A DNA stretch of 64,000 nt from JANQEA01 sp964466035 (GCA_964466035.1 CAYXLR010000007.1:1-64000); one strand, 5' to 3'; numbered from the stretch's first letter, positions 17,039 through 25,775 are shown. Program-made: numbers and translations. Notes: generated from the letters alone by a model not told the origin.

Positions 17039-18373
17039 GTGCGCATGGAACCGTTGCCCTTCTCTCCTCCTCCTCCGGCGCCGCTCGCCGAGCGGATGCG
17101 ACCGGCGAGCCTCGAGGGCGTGGTCGGCCAGGAGGAGCTTCTCGGTCCCGACGCGCCGTTGCGCTCGCTCATCGAGCGGGACGCGTATCGGGCGCTCCTC
17201 TTCTGGGGGCCGCCGGGGACCGGGAAGACGACCGTCGGCCGGATCGTCGCCGCGCGGGCGGAGGCCCGGTTCGTGCACGTCTCCGCCGCGCTGACCGGCG
17301 TCCGCGAGGTCCGGCGCGTGCTCGAGGACTCGCAGTTCCGGTGCAGGACCGAAGGGAAGCGGGACCTCCTCTTCCTCGACGAGATCCATCGATTCAACCG
17401 GGCGCAGCAGGACGTCCTCCTGTCGTTCCTCGAGGAGGGCTCCGTCATCTTCATCGGGGCGACGACGGAGAACCCGTCGTTCGCGCTCAACTCGGCGCTC
17501 CTGTCAAGGTGTCAGTTGTTCTGCTTCGCGCCCCTGGGCGACGCGTCGCTCCGACGGCTGATCGATTCGGCGCTCCGATCCTCGAACGGTCTGGACGGGC
17601 GGTTCGTCCTGACCGACGAGGCGACGGAGCTTTTGGTGGCGCTGTCCGACGGGGACGGACGCCGCGCGTTGACGACGCTCGAGCTGGCGTCGAGCATCAC
17701 GGAGGACGGGACGATCGACGCGGAGCTGATCGCCCGAGCCGTTCAGCGGAAGGGGCTGCGCTACGACCGAGCCGGAGACGAGCACTACAACGTGATCTCG
17801 GCGCTTCACAAGTCGGTCCGAAACTCGGACCCGGACGCGTCCCTCTATTGGCTCGCCCGGATGATCGAGGGAGGCGAGGATCCGCGGTACATCGCCCGGC
17901 GGTTGATCCGCATGGCGTCCGAGGACATCGGGCTGGCCGACCCCGCGGCGCTCGAACAGGCGGTCGCCGCCTGGCGGGCGGTCGAGGCGATCGGGCTTCC
18001 GGAGTGCGATCTCGCGCTCGCCCAGGTGACCGTCTACCTCGCGACGGCCGAGAAGAGCAACGCCCTGTACCGAGGAATGGGCGAGGTCGTGGGCGAGATC
18101 CGCGGCCGTCCGATCGAGGAGGTCCCGCTCCATCTTCGGAACGCACCGACCCGGATGATGAAGGATCTCGGCTACGGGGAGGGATACCGGTACGCGCACG
18201 ACCTCGACGAAGGGATCGCGCGGATGGAGTGCCTCCCGCCGTCGTTGATCGGAAGGCGTTTCTACCGCCCTTCGGACCGGGGCCACGAGCGCCGCATCGC
18301 GGAGAGGCTCGAGCGGTGGCGCGAGCTTCTCGCCCTCGACGAAGACGATCCGGCCGGCACGTCGCGCCGCTAG
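17039..18373 (+). CDS. rarA: Replication-associated recombination protein A (AAA+ ATPase)
   Basis: Up to 444 residues. RarA/MgsA/WRNIP1 family: ADAPLAERMRPxSL-like start (PLAERMRPASLEGVVGQEELLG), Walker A GPPGTGKTT, Walker B LLFLDEIHRFN, sensor GATTENPSF, arginine finger region LLSRCQ, then the MgsA C-terminal helical domain with DPDASLYWLARMIEGGEDPRYIARRL. Acts at stalled replication forks. Frame opens with GTG at 17039, but ATG at 17045 fits better; no Shine-Dalgarno is present and the promoter sits directly upstream, pointing to leaderless translation. Confidence 0.93.
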   Translation: MRMEPLPFSPPPPAPLAERMRPASLEGVVGQEELLGPDAPLRSLIERDAYRALLFWGPPGTGKTTVGRIVAARAEARFVHVSAALTGVREVRRVLEDSQFRCRTEGKRDLLFLDEIHRFNRAQQDVLLSFLEEGSVIFIGATTENPSFALNSALLSRCQLFCFAPLGDASLRRLIDSALRSSNGLDGRFVLTDEATELLVALSDGDGRRALTTLELASSITEDGTIDAELIARAVQRKGLRYDRAGDEHYNVISALHKSVRNSDPDASLYWLARMIEGGEDPRYIARRLIRMASEDIGLADPAALEQAVAAWRAVEAIGLPECDLALAQVTVYLATAEKSNALYRGMGEVVGEIRGRPIEEVPLHLRNAPTRMMKDLGYGEGYRYAHDLDEGIARMECLPPSLIGRRFYRPSDRGHERRIAERLERWRELLALDEDDPAGTSRR

Positions 18374-18543
18374 TCGGGCTCTTCGGCCTCCCGACGGTCG
18401 AGGTACTGAAGGATCGCGTCGACGATCAGGTAGTTCATCGAACGGTCCTTCTTCGCCGCCAGCTTCGTCAAGCGCGCGATCGGGCGGTGGTGCGCCTTGC
18501 TCTTCGGGATGTAAATCGACAACGCGTTCGAACGGGTTACCAT
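18370..18543 (-). CDS. Small ribbon-helix-helix type DNA-binding protein
   Basis: 57 residues, MVTRSNALSIYIPKS start, then a basic loop and helices ending NYLIVDAILQYLDRREAEEPD. The beta-strand LSIYIP followed by two helices with SMNYLIVDAILQYL resembles CopG/Arc ribbon-helix-helix repressors. GAGGGGAT precedes ATG, and a strong promoter (TTGTCA-16-TATAAT) lies at 18566-18593. Its stop overlaps the rarA stop tail-to-tail. No toxin partner is adjacent, so it is more likely a stand-alone regulator than an antitoxin. Confidence 0.75.
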   Translation of the reverse strand: MVTRSNALSIYIPKSKAHHRPIARLTKLAAKKDRSMNYLIVDAILQYLDRREAEEPD

Positions 18544-18565
18544 CGATATCCCCTCTTATGAACTT

Positions 18566-18593
18566 ATTATACTCTATGGAACGTCGTTGACAA
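18566..18593 (-). promoter_or_regulatory. Strong promoter of the ribbon-helix-helix gene
   Basis: On the minus strand TTGTCA (18588-18593), 16 bp, perfect TATAAT (18566-18571), 22 bp before the ATG at 18543. Confidence 0.6.
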
Positions 18594-18610
18594 CTTCCCC
18601 GAAAAGCGAA

Positions 18611-18636
18611 CCCCGCGACGCGGCTCGGTCGCGGGG
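18611..18636 (-). terminator. Hairpin downstream of the acyl-CoA ligase gene
   Basis: Nine-bp GC arms CCCCGCGAC (18611-18619) and GTCGCGGGG (18628-18636) with an 8-base loop; on the minus strand it is followed by TTCGCTTTT. Confidence 0.6.
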
Positions 18637-18658
18637 TGTTGGAAGCGCGTGAAGCGGT

Positions 18659-20299
18659 CTACGGCTGCGTCTGATGCAAGTGACGCTTGATGTCGAGCTT
18701 GGCCGACTTTTCGAACGGCTCGTCGACCAGCGTGACCGATTCCTTGTACTTGATCCGCTTGAACACGGCGAGGTTCTCGCTACGTTCCTTGATCTCTTCC
18801 CAGATGCGGTCGAGCGCCGCCTCCGGCGATTCGATCCCCATCTCCTTCAGCACGGGCCAGTTTGGATACACTTGGGCCGAGACGGTGGGGATCCCCTGTC
18901 GGGTTCCCTCGTAGACCATGATCTCCTCGACCGCCGGGATGGTGACGAGCTCCCACTCGATCTCCTCGGGATAGACGTTCTTCCCGGTTTCGAGCACGAT
19001 GACGTTCTTCGCCCGGCCGGACAGGACGAGCCGCCCGTTCACGTACGTTCCGAGATCGCCGGTGTGGAACCACCCGTCGGCGTCGATCACCTCGGCGGTC
19101 GCTGCGGGGTTCTTGTAGTAGCCGTCCATGATGTTCGGGCCCTTGGCGAGGACCTCGCCGACGCCGTCCTCGTTCGGATCCTTGATCTTCAGCTCGACCT
19201 CGGGAATCGCGGCCATTCCCGGCTCCTCGTCGAGCTCTTCGCACATGGTGAGAAGGGGGGACGTCTCGGTCAGACCGTACCCCTCGATGATGCCGAGCCC
19301 CATGCCGCGGAAGCCTTCGGCCGCCTCCGGGCTGAGCGGCGCGCCGCCCGAGGTGAAGAAGCGGAACTGCTTGCCGAACAGCTTGTTCTTCACCAGCCTT
19401 CCCATCAGGGAGGGGGACGACCGATAGATCGCCCGCTTGATTCCGCTCTTCTTGATCGAGTCCATGATCCGGCCGTACAGGACGTTGTACAGCTTCGGCA
19501 CGCCGAGGATGATCGTCGGCTTGGCCGCCTTCATCACCTGCGCGAGGTTCCGATCGACCGGCGTGTAGGTGGTCGTGCCGCCGGTGATGAACGGGGCGAT
19601 CAGGGTGATCGTCAGGCCGTAGATGTGGTTCCAAGGCACGATGGAGAGGAAGTTGTCCTCGGCGGTGAGGGCGACGATCTTCACTGCGGTGAGGGCGTTC
19701 GACGCGACGTTCGCGTGGGTGAGCATCGCGCCCTTCGCGTTACCCGTCGTCCCGGACGTGTACATCAGAATCGCGAGGGACGAAGGGTCGATCTCAGCGC
19801 GCGGCTGCTCGCTCTTGCCGAGGAGCAACGCGTCGAGGAAGAGGACGCCTTCGTCCTGCACCCGGTCCATCGAGACGACGAAAGGGTCCCCCGGCAGGTC
19901 GGAGCGGAACGACAGCACGTCCTCGGTCTTCCCCCCCGAGAAGACGATTCCCTTCACCTCCGCCTCCCGGAGGATCCGCTCGATCTCGCCGCGCTGCAGT
20001 TCCGGGTCGAGCGGCACGACCACGGCCCCGCAGCGGAGGATGGCGAAGAAGGTCGTCGCCCACGCGGCGCGTGGCTTCGAGACGAGGGCGACGCGGTCTC
20101 CCGGCGACACGCCGAGTTCGGCCAGGGCCGTGGCGAACCGTCCGACCATTTCACCGAGCCGCTCGTAGGTGATCTCGTTGAGGACGAGGCGGATTCCACG
20201 CCCTCGCTTCCTCTCCTTCGGGATCGGCATCCGCAGCGCGATTCGATCTCCGTGCTTGGCCACGGAGTCGTCCAGCAGTTTCGCGATCGTCGGGTACAT
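18659..20299 (-). CDS. Long-chain acyl-CoA ligase / AMP-dependent synthetase
   Basis: 546 residues, ANL superfamily. A3 motif YTSGTTGNAKGAMLTHAN, A5 GYGLTETSP, A7 DGWFHTGDLG, A8 hinge SGRAKNVIVLETGKNVYPEE and the C-terminal catalytic Lys in KSAKLDIKRH are all intact. Overall most like FadD-type fatty acyl-CoA synthetases, activating a carboxylate via acyl-AMP; chain length cannot be read from sequence. Shine-Dalgarno AAGGAGAG upstream of 20299. No other beta-oxidation genes nearby, although a FadR-like operator occurs at 36915. Confidence 0.88.
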   Translation of the reverse strand: MYPTIAKLLDDSVAKHGDRIALRMPIPKERKRGRGIRLVLNEITYERLGEMVGRFATALAELGVSPGDRVALVSKPRAAWATTFFAILRCGAVVVPLDPELQRGEIERILREAEVKGIVFSGGKTEDVLSFRSDLPGDPFVVSMDRVQDEGVLFLDALLLGKSEQPRAEIDPSSLAILMYTSGTTGNAKGAMLTHANVASNALTAVKIVALTAEDNFLSIVPWNHIYGLTITLIAPFITGGTTTYTPVDRNLAQVMKAAKPTIILGVPKLYNVLYGRIMDSIKKSGIKRAIYRSSPSLMGRLVKNKLFGKQFRFFTSGGAPLSPEAAEGFRGMGLGIIEGYGLTETSPLLTMCEELDEEPGMAAIPEVELKIKDPNEDGVGEVLAKGPNIMDGYYKNPAATAEVIDADGWFHTGDLGTYVNGRLVLSGRAKNVIVLETGKNVYPEEIEWELVTIPAVEEIMVYEGTRQGIPTVSAQVYPNWPVLKEMGIESPEAALDRIWEEIKERSENLAVFKRIKYKESVTLVDEPFEKSAKLDIKRHLHQTQP

Positions 20300-20383
20300 G
20301 CGCTCTCCTTTTCCTCCCCGTTCTCATTCGGCCCGACTGTTCGAGGACGAAGGCCGAATGGCAGCCCTCCTGATTCTCTCGGC

Positions 20384-21334
20384 CTACGCCGCGGCCAGGT
20401 GCTTCTCCGCTTCGATGGCGGCGATGGCCCCCTCTCCGGCGGCGACCACGCCTTGGGCGTAGCGATGCGCATCGATCCGCGCGTCTCCCGCGGCGAAGAT
20501 CCCGGGGACGTTCGTGCGGAGGCGGCCGTCCGTCACGACGTAGCCCTCGGGATCGAGATCGACCGTGCCCCGCAAAAACTCCGTCTGCGGCAGATGCCCG
20601 ATGTTGACGAAGACGCCGTCGATCGGGACGTCCTCCGTCTCGTCCGTGGCCAGGTCCCTGAGGCGCACCGCCTCGACGCGATCCTCCCCGAGGACGGCGT
20701 CGACGACGCGGTTCCACAAAAAGCCGATCTTCGGGTGCTCCCGCGCCCGCTGCTGCAGGATTCCCGAGGCGCGGAACGCCTTCGGATCGTCCTCCGGGTG
20801 CCGAATGACGATCGACACCGAATCGGCGAAGCGGGTCAGAAACAGGGATTCGGTGAGACCGGAATCCCCGGCGCCGACCTCGATGATCCGCTTGCTCCGG
20901 AAGAAGAAGCCGTCGCACGTCGCGCAGTAGGAGAGGCCTTTCCCCTTCAGACGGGACGCCCCTTCGGCCGGAAGCTCCCTCGGGCGGGATCCGCACGCGA
21001 CGATCACCGTCCGCGCTCGGACCGTCCGCTCGGAGGCGGCGATCCCGTGCGTCGGGTCGCCGGGCTCGATCCTCGAGACCTCGTCGAGGACGAAGCGCGC
21101 CCCGAACCGCTCGGCCTGTGCGCGGAGCTGGCCCATCAGCTCGGGAGCGGAGACGGTCTCCGCGAAGCCGGGCCAATTTTCGATGACGTCGGTTTCGTTC
21201 AGTTGCCCGCCGGGGAGGACCTTTTCGATGACGACGGTCGACAGCAGCGCTCGCCCCGCGTAGATCGCGGCCGTCAGACCGGCCGGTCCGGCTCCGACGA
21301 TGGCGACGTCCACCGGACTGCCCTGTTGAACCAT
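20384..21334 (-). CDS. trxB: Thioredoxin reductase
   Basis: 316 residues. FAD motif VGAGPAGLTAAIYAGRA, redox-active YCATCDG (CxxC), a second dinucleotide-binding region VGAGDSG and C-terminal FAAGDARIDAHRYAQGVVAAGEG, all typical of low-Mr TrxR. The second region has Asp where Asn is common and NADPH-binding HRRxxxR is RHPEDDPKAFR, so electron donor preference may differ. No Shine-Dalgarno; a promoter (TTGACC-16-TATAAT) ends seven bases before the ATG, implying a leaderless mRNA. Its thioredoxin is not in the window. Confidence 0.9.
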   Translation of the reverse strand: MVQQGSPVDVAIVGAGPAGLTAAIYAGRALLSTVVIEKVLPGGQLNETDVIENWPGFAETVSAPELMGQLRAQAERFGARFVLDEVSRIEPGDPTHGIAASERTVRARTVIVACGSRPRELPAEGASRLKGKGLSYCATCDGFFFRSKRIIEVGAGDSGLTESLFLTRFADSVSIVIRHPEDDPKAFRASGILQQRAREHPKIGFLWNRVVDAVLGEDRVEAVRLRDLATDETEDVPIDGVFVNIGHLPQTEFLRGTVDLDPEGYVVTDGRLRTNVPGIFAAGDARIDAHRYAQGVVAAGEGAIAAIEAEKHLAAA

Positions 21335-21341
21335 AGTCCGG

Positions 21342-21369
21342 ATTATAGGTCAGTCGGAATCGAGGTCAA
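21342..21369 (-). promoter_or_regulatory. trxB promoter overlapping the 3' end of xseB
   Basis: On the minus strand TTGACC (21364-21369, inside xseB), 16 bp, TATAAT (21342-21347). Seven bases separate the -10 from the trxB ATG. Confidence 0.65.
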
Positions 21370-21571
21370 AAGGCTCGAGCTCGAACGCCCCCTTCGTCGC
21401 TTCGATCACCTTCTCGATCCGCAGCTTCGCCTTGTCGAGGTCCTCCTTGATCGACGCGGCGAGGGGGAGGCCCTCCTCGAACAGGGCGAGCGCCTCGTCG
21501 AGAGACAGGTCGGCCTGCTCCAGCCGAGCGGTGATTTCCTCCAGCTTCTTGAGCGCCTCCTCGATGTTCAT
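21350..21571 (-). CDS. xseB: Exodeoxyribonuclease VII small subunit
   Basis: 73 residues: MNIEEALKKLEEITARLEQ, LSLDEALALFEEGLPLA and the acidic tail are typical of XseB, two antiparallel helices that bundle on XseA. ATGA overlap with the xseA stop (21568-21571) gives translational coupling. Its last codons contain the -35 of the trxB promoter. Confidence 0.92.
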   Translation of the reverse strand: MNIEEALKKLEEITARLEQADLSLDEALALFEEGLPLAASIKEDLDKAKLRIEKVIEATKGAFELEPFDLDSD

Positions 21572-22791
21572 TCGGGGTTCACCTCCTCGACGCGTGACGT
21601 GAGTCGACCGGCGGCGAGACGGGTCTCGATCCCGTCTCCTTCCGAGACGCTGCTCGCGTCTCGGAGCGGGCGGGGCGAGCCGGCGGCGAACGTGAGCGAG
21701 TACCCCCGCCGCAGCGGAAGCTCCGGATTCGAAAGGCGGAGGACCTCCTCGACGTGCGAAGCGGCCCGTCGCCGCACGGTCCAGAGGCTCGTGACGCCGC
21801 GGACCGCCGCGCCGAGCAGCAGATCGAGCCGTTGCGCGAGCGTTTCGAGGCGTCGCTGCGGAAGCCGGAACAGGTAACCGCGCAGGAGCGATCGGAGGGA
21901 AGACCGCCTCTCGCGGAGCGCGGAGCCGACCGCGCGGGTCGTCCGCGACGCGGCGGCCTCGAGCCGGGCGGCGACTTCGGCGCGGTTCGGGACGGCGAGC
22001 TCGGCCGCCGCCGACGGCGTCGGCGCGCGCAGGTCGGCGACGAAGTCGGCGATCGAGAAGTCGACCTCGTGGCCGACGGCGGAGACGACCGGGATCGGAC
22101 AGTCGAAGATCGCCCGCGCGAGCGACTCGTCGTTGAACGCCGCGAGGTCCTCGGCCGAACCGCCTCCCCGTCCGAGGATCAGCGTGTCGATCGGCGCGGC
22201 GTCCCGGGAGAAGCGGACGGCCCGATCGACGGCGTCTCGCAGCTCCGCGGGGGCCGCGTCGCCCTGAACCGACGACGGGAAGAGGAAGACGGCGACGGAC
22301 GGCCATCGACGCTCGAGGATCGAGACGACGTCCCGGATCGCCGCGCCGCTCGGGGAGGTGATCACGCCGATCCGCTCGGGGAACGCGGGGATCGGGAGCT
22401 TGTGCTCCGGGGCGAAGAGGCCCTCCTTCTGGAGCTTCTCCTTGAGCCGCTCGAACGCGAGGCGGAGCGCGCCGGCGGAGACCGGCTGGATCAGGGTGGC
22501 GACGAACTGATAGCGGCCCCGCGGCTCGTAGATCGTCAGCTTCCCGAACGCGAGGACGACGGTCCCCGACTCGATCGCGGCGTCGGCGAGAAGGGCCGAG
22601 CGGCCGCGGAACCGGACCGCGCTCAGCTCGCCGTCCTCGTCCTTCAGCGTGAAGTACAGGTGCCCGGACGCGGCCCGCTTCAGGTCCGAGATCTCCCCCT
22701 TCACCCACAGCTCGCCGAAGCGCGCCTCGAGGAGGTCGCGGGCCGATCGGTTCAGCTCGGAGACGGTGTAGACGTGCTGCGCTTCGATCAT
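21568..22791 (-). CDS. xseA: Exodeoxyribonuclease VII large subunit
   Basis: 407 residues. N-terminal OB-fold (YTVSELNRSARDLLEARFGELWVKGEISD), catalytic region with ITSPSGAAIRDV, LGRGGGSAEDLAAFNDE, AVGHEVDFSIADFVADLRAPTPSAAAEL, then coiled-coil and a short C-terminal segment. Degrades single-stranded DNA with XseB. The ORF begins 91 bp from the divergent rnpA start. Confidence 0.95.
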   Translation of the reverse strand: MIEAQHVYTVSELNRSARDLLEARFGELWVKGEISDLKRAASGHLYFTLKDEDGELSAVRFRGRSALLADAAIESGTVVLAFGKLTIYEPRGRYQFVATLIQPVSAGALRLAFERLKEKLQKEGLFAPEHKLPIPAFPERIGVITSPSGAAIRDVVSILERRWPSVAVFLFPSSVQGDAAPAELRDAVDRAVRFSRDAAPIDTLILGRGGGSAEDLAAFNDESLARAIFDCPIPVVSAVGHEVDFSIADFVADLRAPTPSAAAELAVPNRAEVAARLEAAASRTTRAVGSALRERRSSLRSLLRGYLFRLPQRRLETLAQRLDLLLGAAVRGVTSLWTVRRRAASHVEEVLRLSNPELPLRRGYSLTFAAGSPRPLRDASSVSEGDGIETRLAAGRLTSRVEEVNPE

Positions 22792-22846
22792 GGTCTAGGA
22801 GAGTGTATCGAGCCGGGTCGGGAAATCCGAAGTGTGCTCCGAAACC

Positions 22847-22875
22847 TTGAAACGGACAGGGTTTGAGACTATAGT
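22847..22875 (+). promoter_or_regulatory. Promoter of the rnpA-greA-lysS operon
   Basis: TTGAAA (22847-22852), 17 bp, TATAGT (22870-22875); six bases to the rnpA ATG, again without leader. Confidence 0.65.
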
Positions 22876-22881
22876 CGTATC

Positions 22882-23244
22882 ATGACAGGAGACGGTGAGG
22901 GCCGTTTCCCTTCCACGATGCGCCTCAAGCATCGGAAGGACTTTCAGCGTGTCTACAGAGGGGGCGCGGTGTGGAAGGGATCCTGTTTTTCCCTCCACGT
23001 CATGAAGCGCGAGGAGGGAGTCCGGCTCGGGATCGTCGTGCCGAGGCGGTTCGGAAACGCGGTGGAGCGAAACCGCGTCAAGCGACGCCTGCGGGAAGCG
23101 TTTCGCCGGATCGCGGCGGGGCTTCCGCCGGCCGATGTCATCGTGCGGCCGACGGACGCCTGCGCGCGGCTCGGCATCGAGGAGATCGGGCGGGCGCTCG
23201 CCCGGGGGATCGAAGCGGCCCTTGCCAGGGAGGTCGAACGGTGA
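22882..23244 (+). CDS. rnpA: Ribonuclease P protein component
   Basis: 120 residues: LKHRKDFQRVYRGG, GIVVPRRFGNAVERNRVKRRLREAFR (the RNR motif that contacts RNase P RNA). Processes the 5' end of pre-tRNAs with the RNA subunit. Usually rpmH lies just upstream and yidC downstream; here neither is present and greA follows with a GTGA overlap. Starts at 22882 directly behind its promoter, so probably leaderless; an alternative start is the Met before RLKHRKDF. Confidence 0.93.
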   Translation: MTGDGEGRFPSTMRLKHRKDFQRVYRGGAVWKGSCFSLHVMKREEGVRLGIVVPRRFGNAVERNRVKRRLREAFRRIAAGLPPADVIVRPTDACARLGIEEIGRALARGIEAALAREVER

Positions 23245-23720
23245 ACAAAGAGACGATCAAGCTGACGAAAGAGGGCTACCGGCTGATGAAGCAGGAGCTC
23301 GACCAGGCCGAGAAGATCCTCTACGAGGAGATCCCCGACAAGCTGAAGGCGTCGAAGCTGAACGGCGGCGACCTGCGCGAGAACAAGGAGTACATGTACC
23401 TCCAGAGCCAGCAGCAGTACTACGAGCGCGAGGTGCGACGTTTGGCGTCGATCCTCGAGGTCGCGGAGATCCTCCCCGAGGAGGAGATCAGTAAGGACGT
23501 CATCGGCATCGGGTCGAGCTTCATCCTGCAGGACCTCACGCTCAAGGAGAGCGGGACGTTCACGCTGGTCAGCCCGGCGGAGGTCGACCTGGAGACCGGG
23601 AAGATCTCGATGGCCTCTCCGGTCGGGAGGGTCCTCCTCGGCAAGCGCGAGGGCGACGAAGTGACCGCCGAGCTTCCTTGGGGAACGAGCAAGTATTGCG
23701 TCATCGCGATCAACAAGTAG
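23241..23720 (+). CDS. greA: Transcription elongation factor GreA
   Basis: 159 residues. N-terminal coiled-coil (residues 1-75, LTKEGYRLMKQELDQAE... with the acidic tip DLRENKEYMYLQ holding the Asp/Glu used for transcript cleavage) and FKBP-like C-terminal domain (GSSFILQDLTLKES... VGRVLLGKREGDEV). Rescues backtracked RNA polymerase. GTG start 23241 overlaps the rnpA stop. The motif is GDLRENKEY where the usual form is GDLxENAEY. Confidence 0.93.
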   Translation: MNKETIKLTKEGYRLMKQELDQAEKILYEEIPDKLKASKLNGGDLRENKEYMYLQSQQQYYEREVRRLASILEVAEILPEEEISKDVIGIGSSFILQDLTLKESGTFTLVSPAEVDLETGKISMASPVGRVLLGKREGDEVTAELPWGTSKYCVIAINK

Positions 23721-23739
23721 CAAGAGTCGGGAGCCCTTG

Positions 23740-25206
23740 ATGTCCGATCCGTTGATTCAGGCCCGTCTGGACAAGCTCCGAGCGCTGAGGGAAGAGGGCG
23801 TCGACCCGTATCCGGCCCGCGTCCCGAGCCTTGAGCGGATCGCCTCGGTGATCGAGCGGTTCGGCTCGCTCGACGCGAAGGAGCACAGCGGGAAGAACGT
23901 GACGGTCGCCGGCCGGCAGACGGCGGTCCGCGGAATGGGGAAAGCCTCGTTTCGCGACCTGCGGGACGGCACCGGGAGGATCCAGGTCCACGCGTCGACC
24001 GACCGGCTCGGCGAGGCGGCGTTCGTTGCGCTCAACGAAACCGACATCGGCGACATTCTCGCCGTCCGCGGCGAGGTCTTCCGCACCAAGAGCGGGGAGC
24101 TGACGATCGGGGCAACGGAGTGGACGCTCCTCTCCAAGTCGATGCGCCCGCTGCCCGAGAAGTGGCACGGGCTGAAGGACGTCGAGACGCGGTATCGCCA
24201 TCGGTCCCTCGATCTGATCTCGAACGACGACGTGCGGGAGACGTTCGTGAAGCGCTCCCGCATCCTGTCGGCGATCCGGCGGACGCTCGACGAGGCGGGG
24301 TTCCTCGAGGTCGAGAACCCGGTCCTTCAATCGGTCGCCAGCGGCGGCCACGCCCGGCCGTTCGTCACGCACCACAACGTGCTTGACGCGGACCTGTACC
24401 TTCGGATCGCGCTCGAGCTCCATCTGAAACGGCTCCTCGTCGGAGGGCTCGATCGCGTCTACGAGATGGGCAAGTGCTTCCGGAACGAGGGGGTCTCGAC
24501 CGAGCACAATCCCGAGTTCACGATGCTCGAGATCTACCAGGCGTACGCCGACTACGAGGAGATGATGCGCCTGGCCGAGCGGCTGATCCACGCCGGCCTA
24601 AAGGCGATCGGCGCGTCGGACCGGATCGAGTTCAGGGGGCAGCCGATCGACTTCGGGCTCCCGTGGAAGCGGATCGCGCTCGTCGACGCCGTCGCCGAGG
24701 CGACCGGGGCGGAGCCGACGGCCCTTCGGACCGACGGCGCGATCGATCTCGCCGTCTCCGAGGGGATCGCCCCGCGTCCGGCGTCGCCGGGCGAGGCGGT
24801 CGAGGCGCTGTTCGCCCGGCTCGTCGAGCCGAACCTGATCCAGCCGACGTTCGTCGTCGACTACCCGGTCGAGATCTCGCCGCTCGCCAAGCGGAAACCC
24901 GGGGACGACGGCCTGGTCGAGCGCTTCGAGCTGTTCGCCGGCGGGATCGAGCTGGCCAACGCGTTCACCGAGCTGAACGACCCGATCGACCAGCGGGCCC
25001 GGTTCGAGGAGCAGGAGCGGCTGCGCGCTCAGGGGAACGAGGAGGCGCAGCCGATCGACGAGGACTTCCTCTTCGCCATCGAGCACGGGATGCCGCCGGC
25101 CGGCGGGATGGGCATCGGCGTCGACCGCGTCGTCATGCTCCTGACCGACTTGCCGTCGATCCGCGACGTGATCCTCTTCCCGGCGATGCGGAGGCGGTCG
25201 ACGTGA
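23740..25206 (+). CDS. lysS: Lysyl-tRNA synthetase, class II
   Basis: 488 residues. OB-fold anticodon domain (about 55-145) with GKASFRDLRDG, class II motif 1 around FLEVENPVLQSVASGGHARPF, motif 2 CFRNEGVSTEHNPEFTMLEIYQAY and motif 3 GMGIGVDRVVMLL. Starts at ATG 23740 preceded by TTG in frame. 19 bp after greA and overlapping the PAP2 start by GTGA, so part of the rnpA operon. The greA-lysS link is common in bacteria. Confidence 0.96.
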   Translation: MSDPLIQARLDKLRALREEGVDPYPARVPSLERIASVIERFGSLDAKEHSGKNVTVAGRQTAVRGMGKASFRDLRDGTGRIQVHASTDRLGEAAFVALNETDIGDILAVRGEVFRTKSGELTIGATEWTLLSKSMRPLPEKWHGLKDVETRYRHRSLDLISNDDVRETFVKRSRILSAIRRTLDEAGFLEVENPVLQSVASGGHARPFVTHHNVLDADLYLRIALELHLKRLLVGGLDRVYEMGKCFRNEGVSTEHNPEFTMLEIYQAYADYEEMMRLAERLIHAGLKAIGASDRIEFRGQPIDFGLPWKRIALVDAVAEATGAEPTALRTDGAIDLAVSEGIAPRPASPGEAVEALFARLVEPNLIQPTFVVDYPVEISPLAKRKPGDDGLVERFELFAGGIELANAFTELNDPIDQRARFEEQERLRAQGNEEAQPIDEDFLFAIEHGMPPAGGMGIGVDRVVMLLTDLPSIRDVILFPAMRRRST

Positions 25207-25775
25207 TCGAATCGATCGTGGCGATCGCCCGCCGGGTCGACGCGTGGATCGACGCGACGCTGCACTGGGATCGACGCGCCGTCCACGCGATCGCCGAGCA
25301 TCCGGCGCTTCGGCGCTTCGCGCGGATGTTCGTCACCGCGACCTACCTCGGCGACGGATACCTCTGGGGCGGCCTCGGCCTCGGGCTGATCCTGTTCGGG
25401 CACTCGGTCGACCGATACAACGTCCTGATCGGCCTCGCGATCACGTTCGTCAACGTCGCCGTATTCCGGCTGATCAAGGTCCTAATCGGGCGGCTCCGCC
25501 CGACGGACGACCTGCCGCGGCTCCGATCGCGGATCGTCGACGGCTACTCGTTCCCGTCCGGTCACGCGACGACGTCGTTCGGCCTCGCCTGGGTCGTCGC
25601 GCAAAGCTACCCGTACCTCGTGGTGCAGGTGGCCGTCTACGTCGCGGCGGCGACGATCGCATTCTCGCGCGTCTACGTGCGGGAGCACTACCCCCTCGAC
25701 GTCTTGGGCGGGGCGATCCTCGGATCGGTCGTTGCCGTCGTCCTTTACCCGCTTCTTTCGTGGATATTCTTTTGA
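25203..25775 (+). CDS. PAP2-family membrane phosphatase
   Basis: 190 residues with about five membrane helices. The three phosphatase motifs are present: KVLIGRLRP (KxxxxxxRP), SFPSGHATT (PSGH) and SRVYVREHYPLDVLGG (SRxxxxxHxxxD), so it is catalytically complete. Likely dephosphorylates undecaprenyl pyrophosphate or phosphatidate at the outer face of the membrane. GTG start at 25203 overlaps the lysS stop. The promoter of the next gene begins inside its stop codon. Confidence 0.88.
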   Translation: MIESIVAIARRVDAWIDATLHWDRRAVHAIAEHPALRRFARMFVTATYLGDGYLWGGLGLGLILFGHSVDRYNVLIGLAITFVNVAVFRLIKVLIGRLRPTDDLPRLRSRIVDGYSFPSGHATTSFGLAWVVAQSYPYLVVQVAVYVAAATIAFSRVYVREHYPLDVLGGAILGSVVAVVLYPLLSWIFF

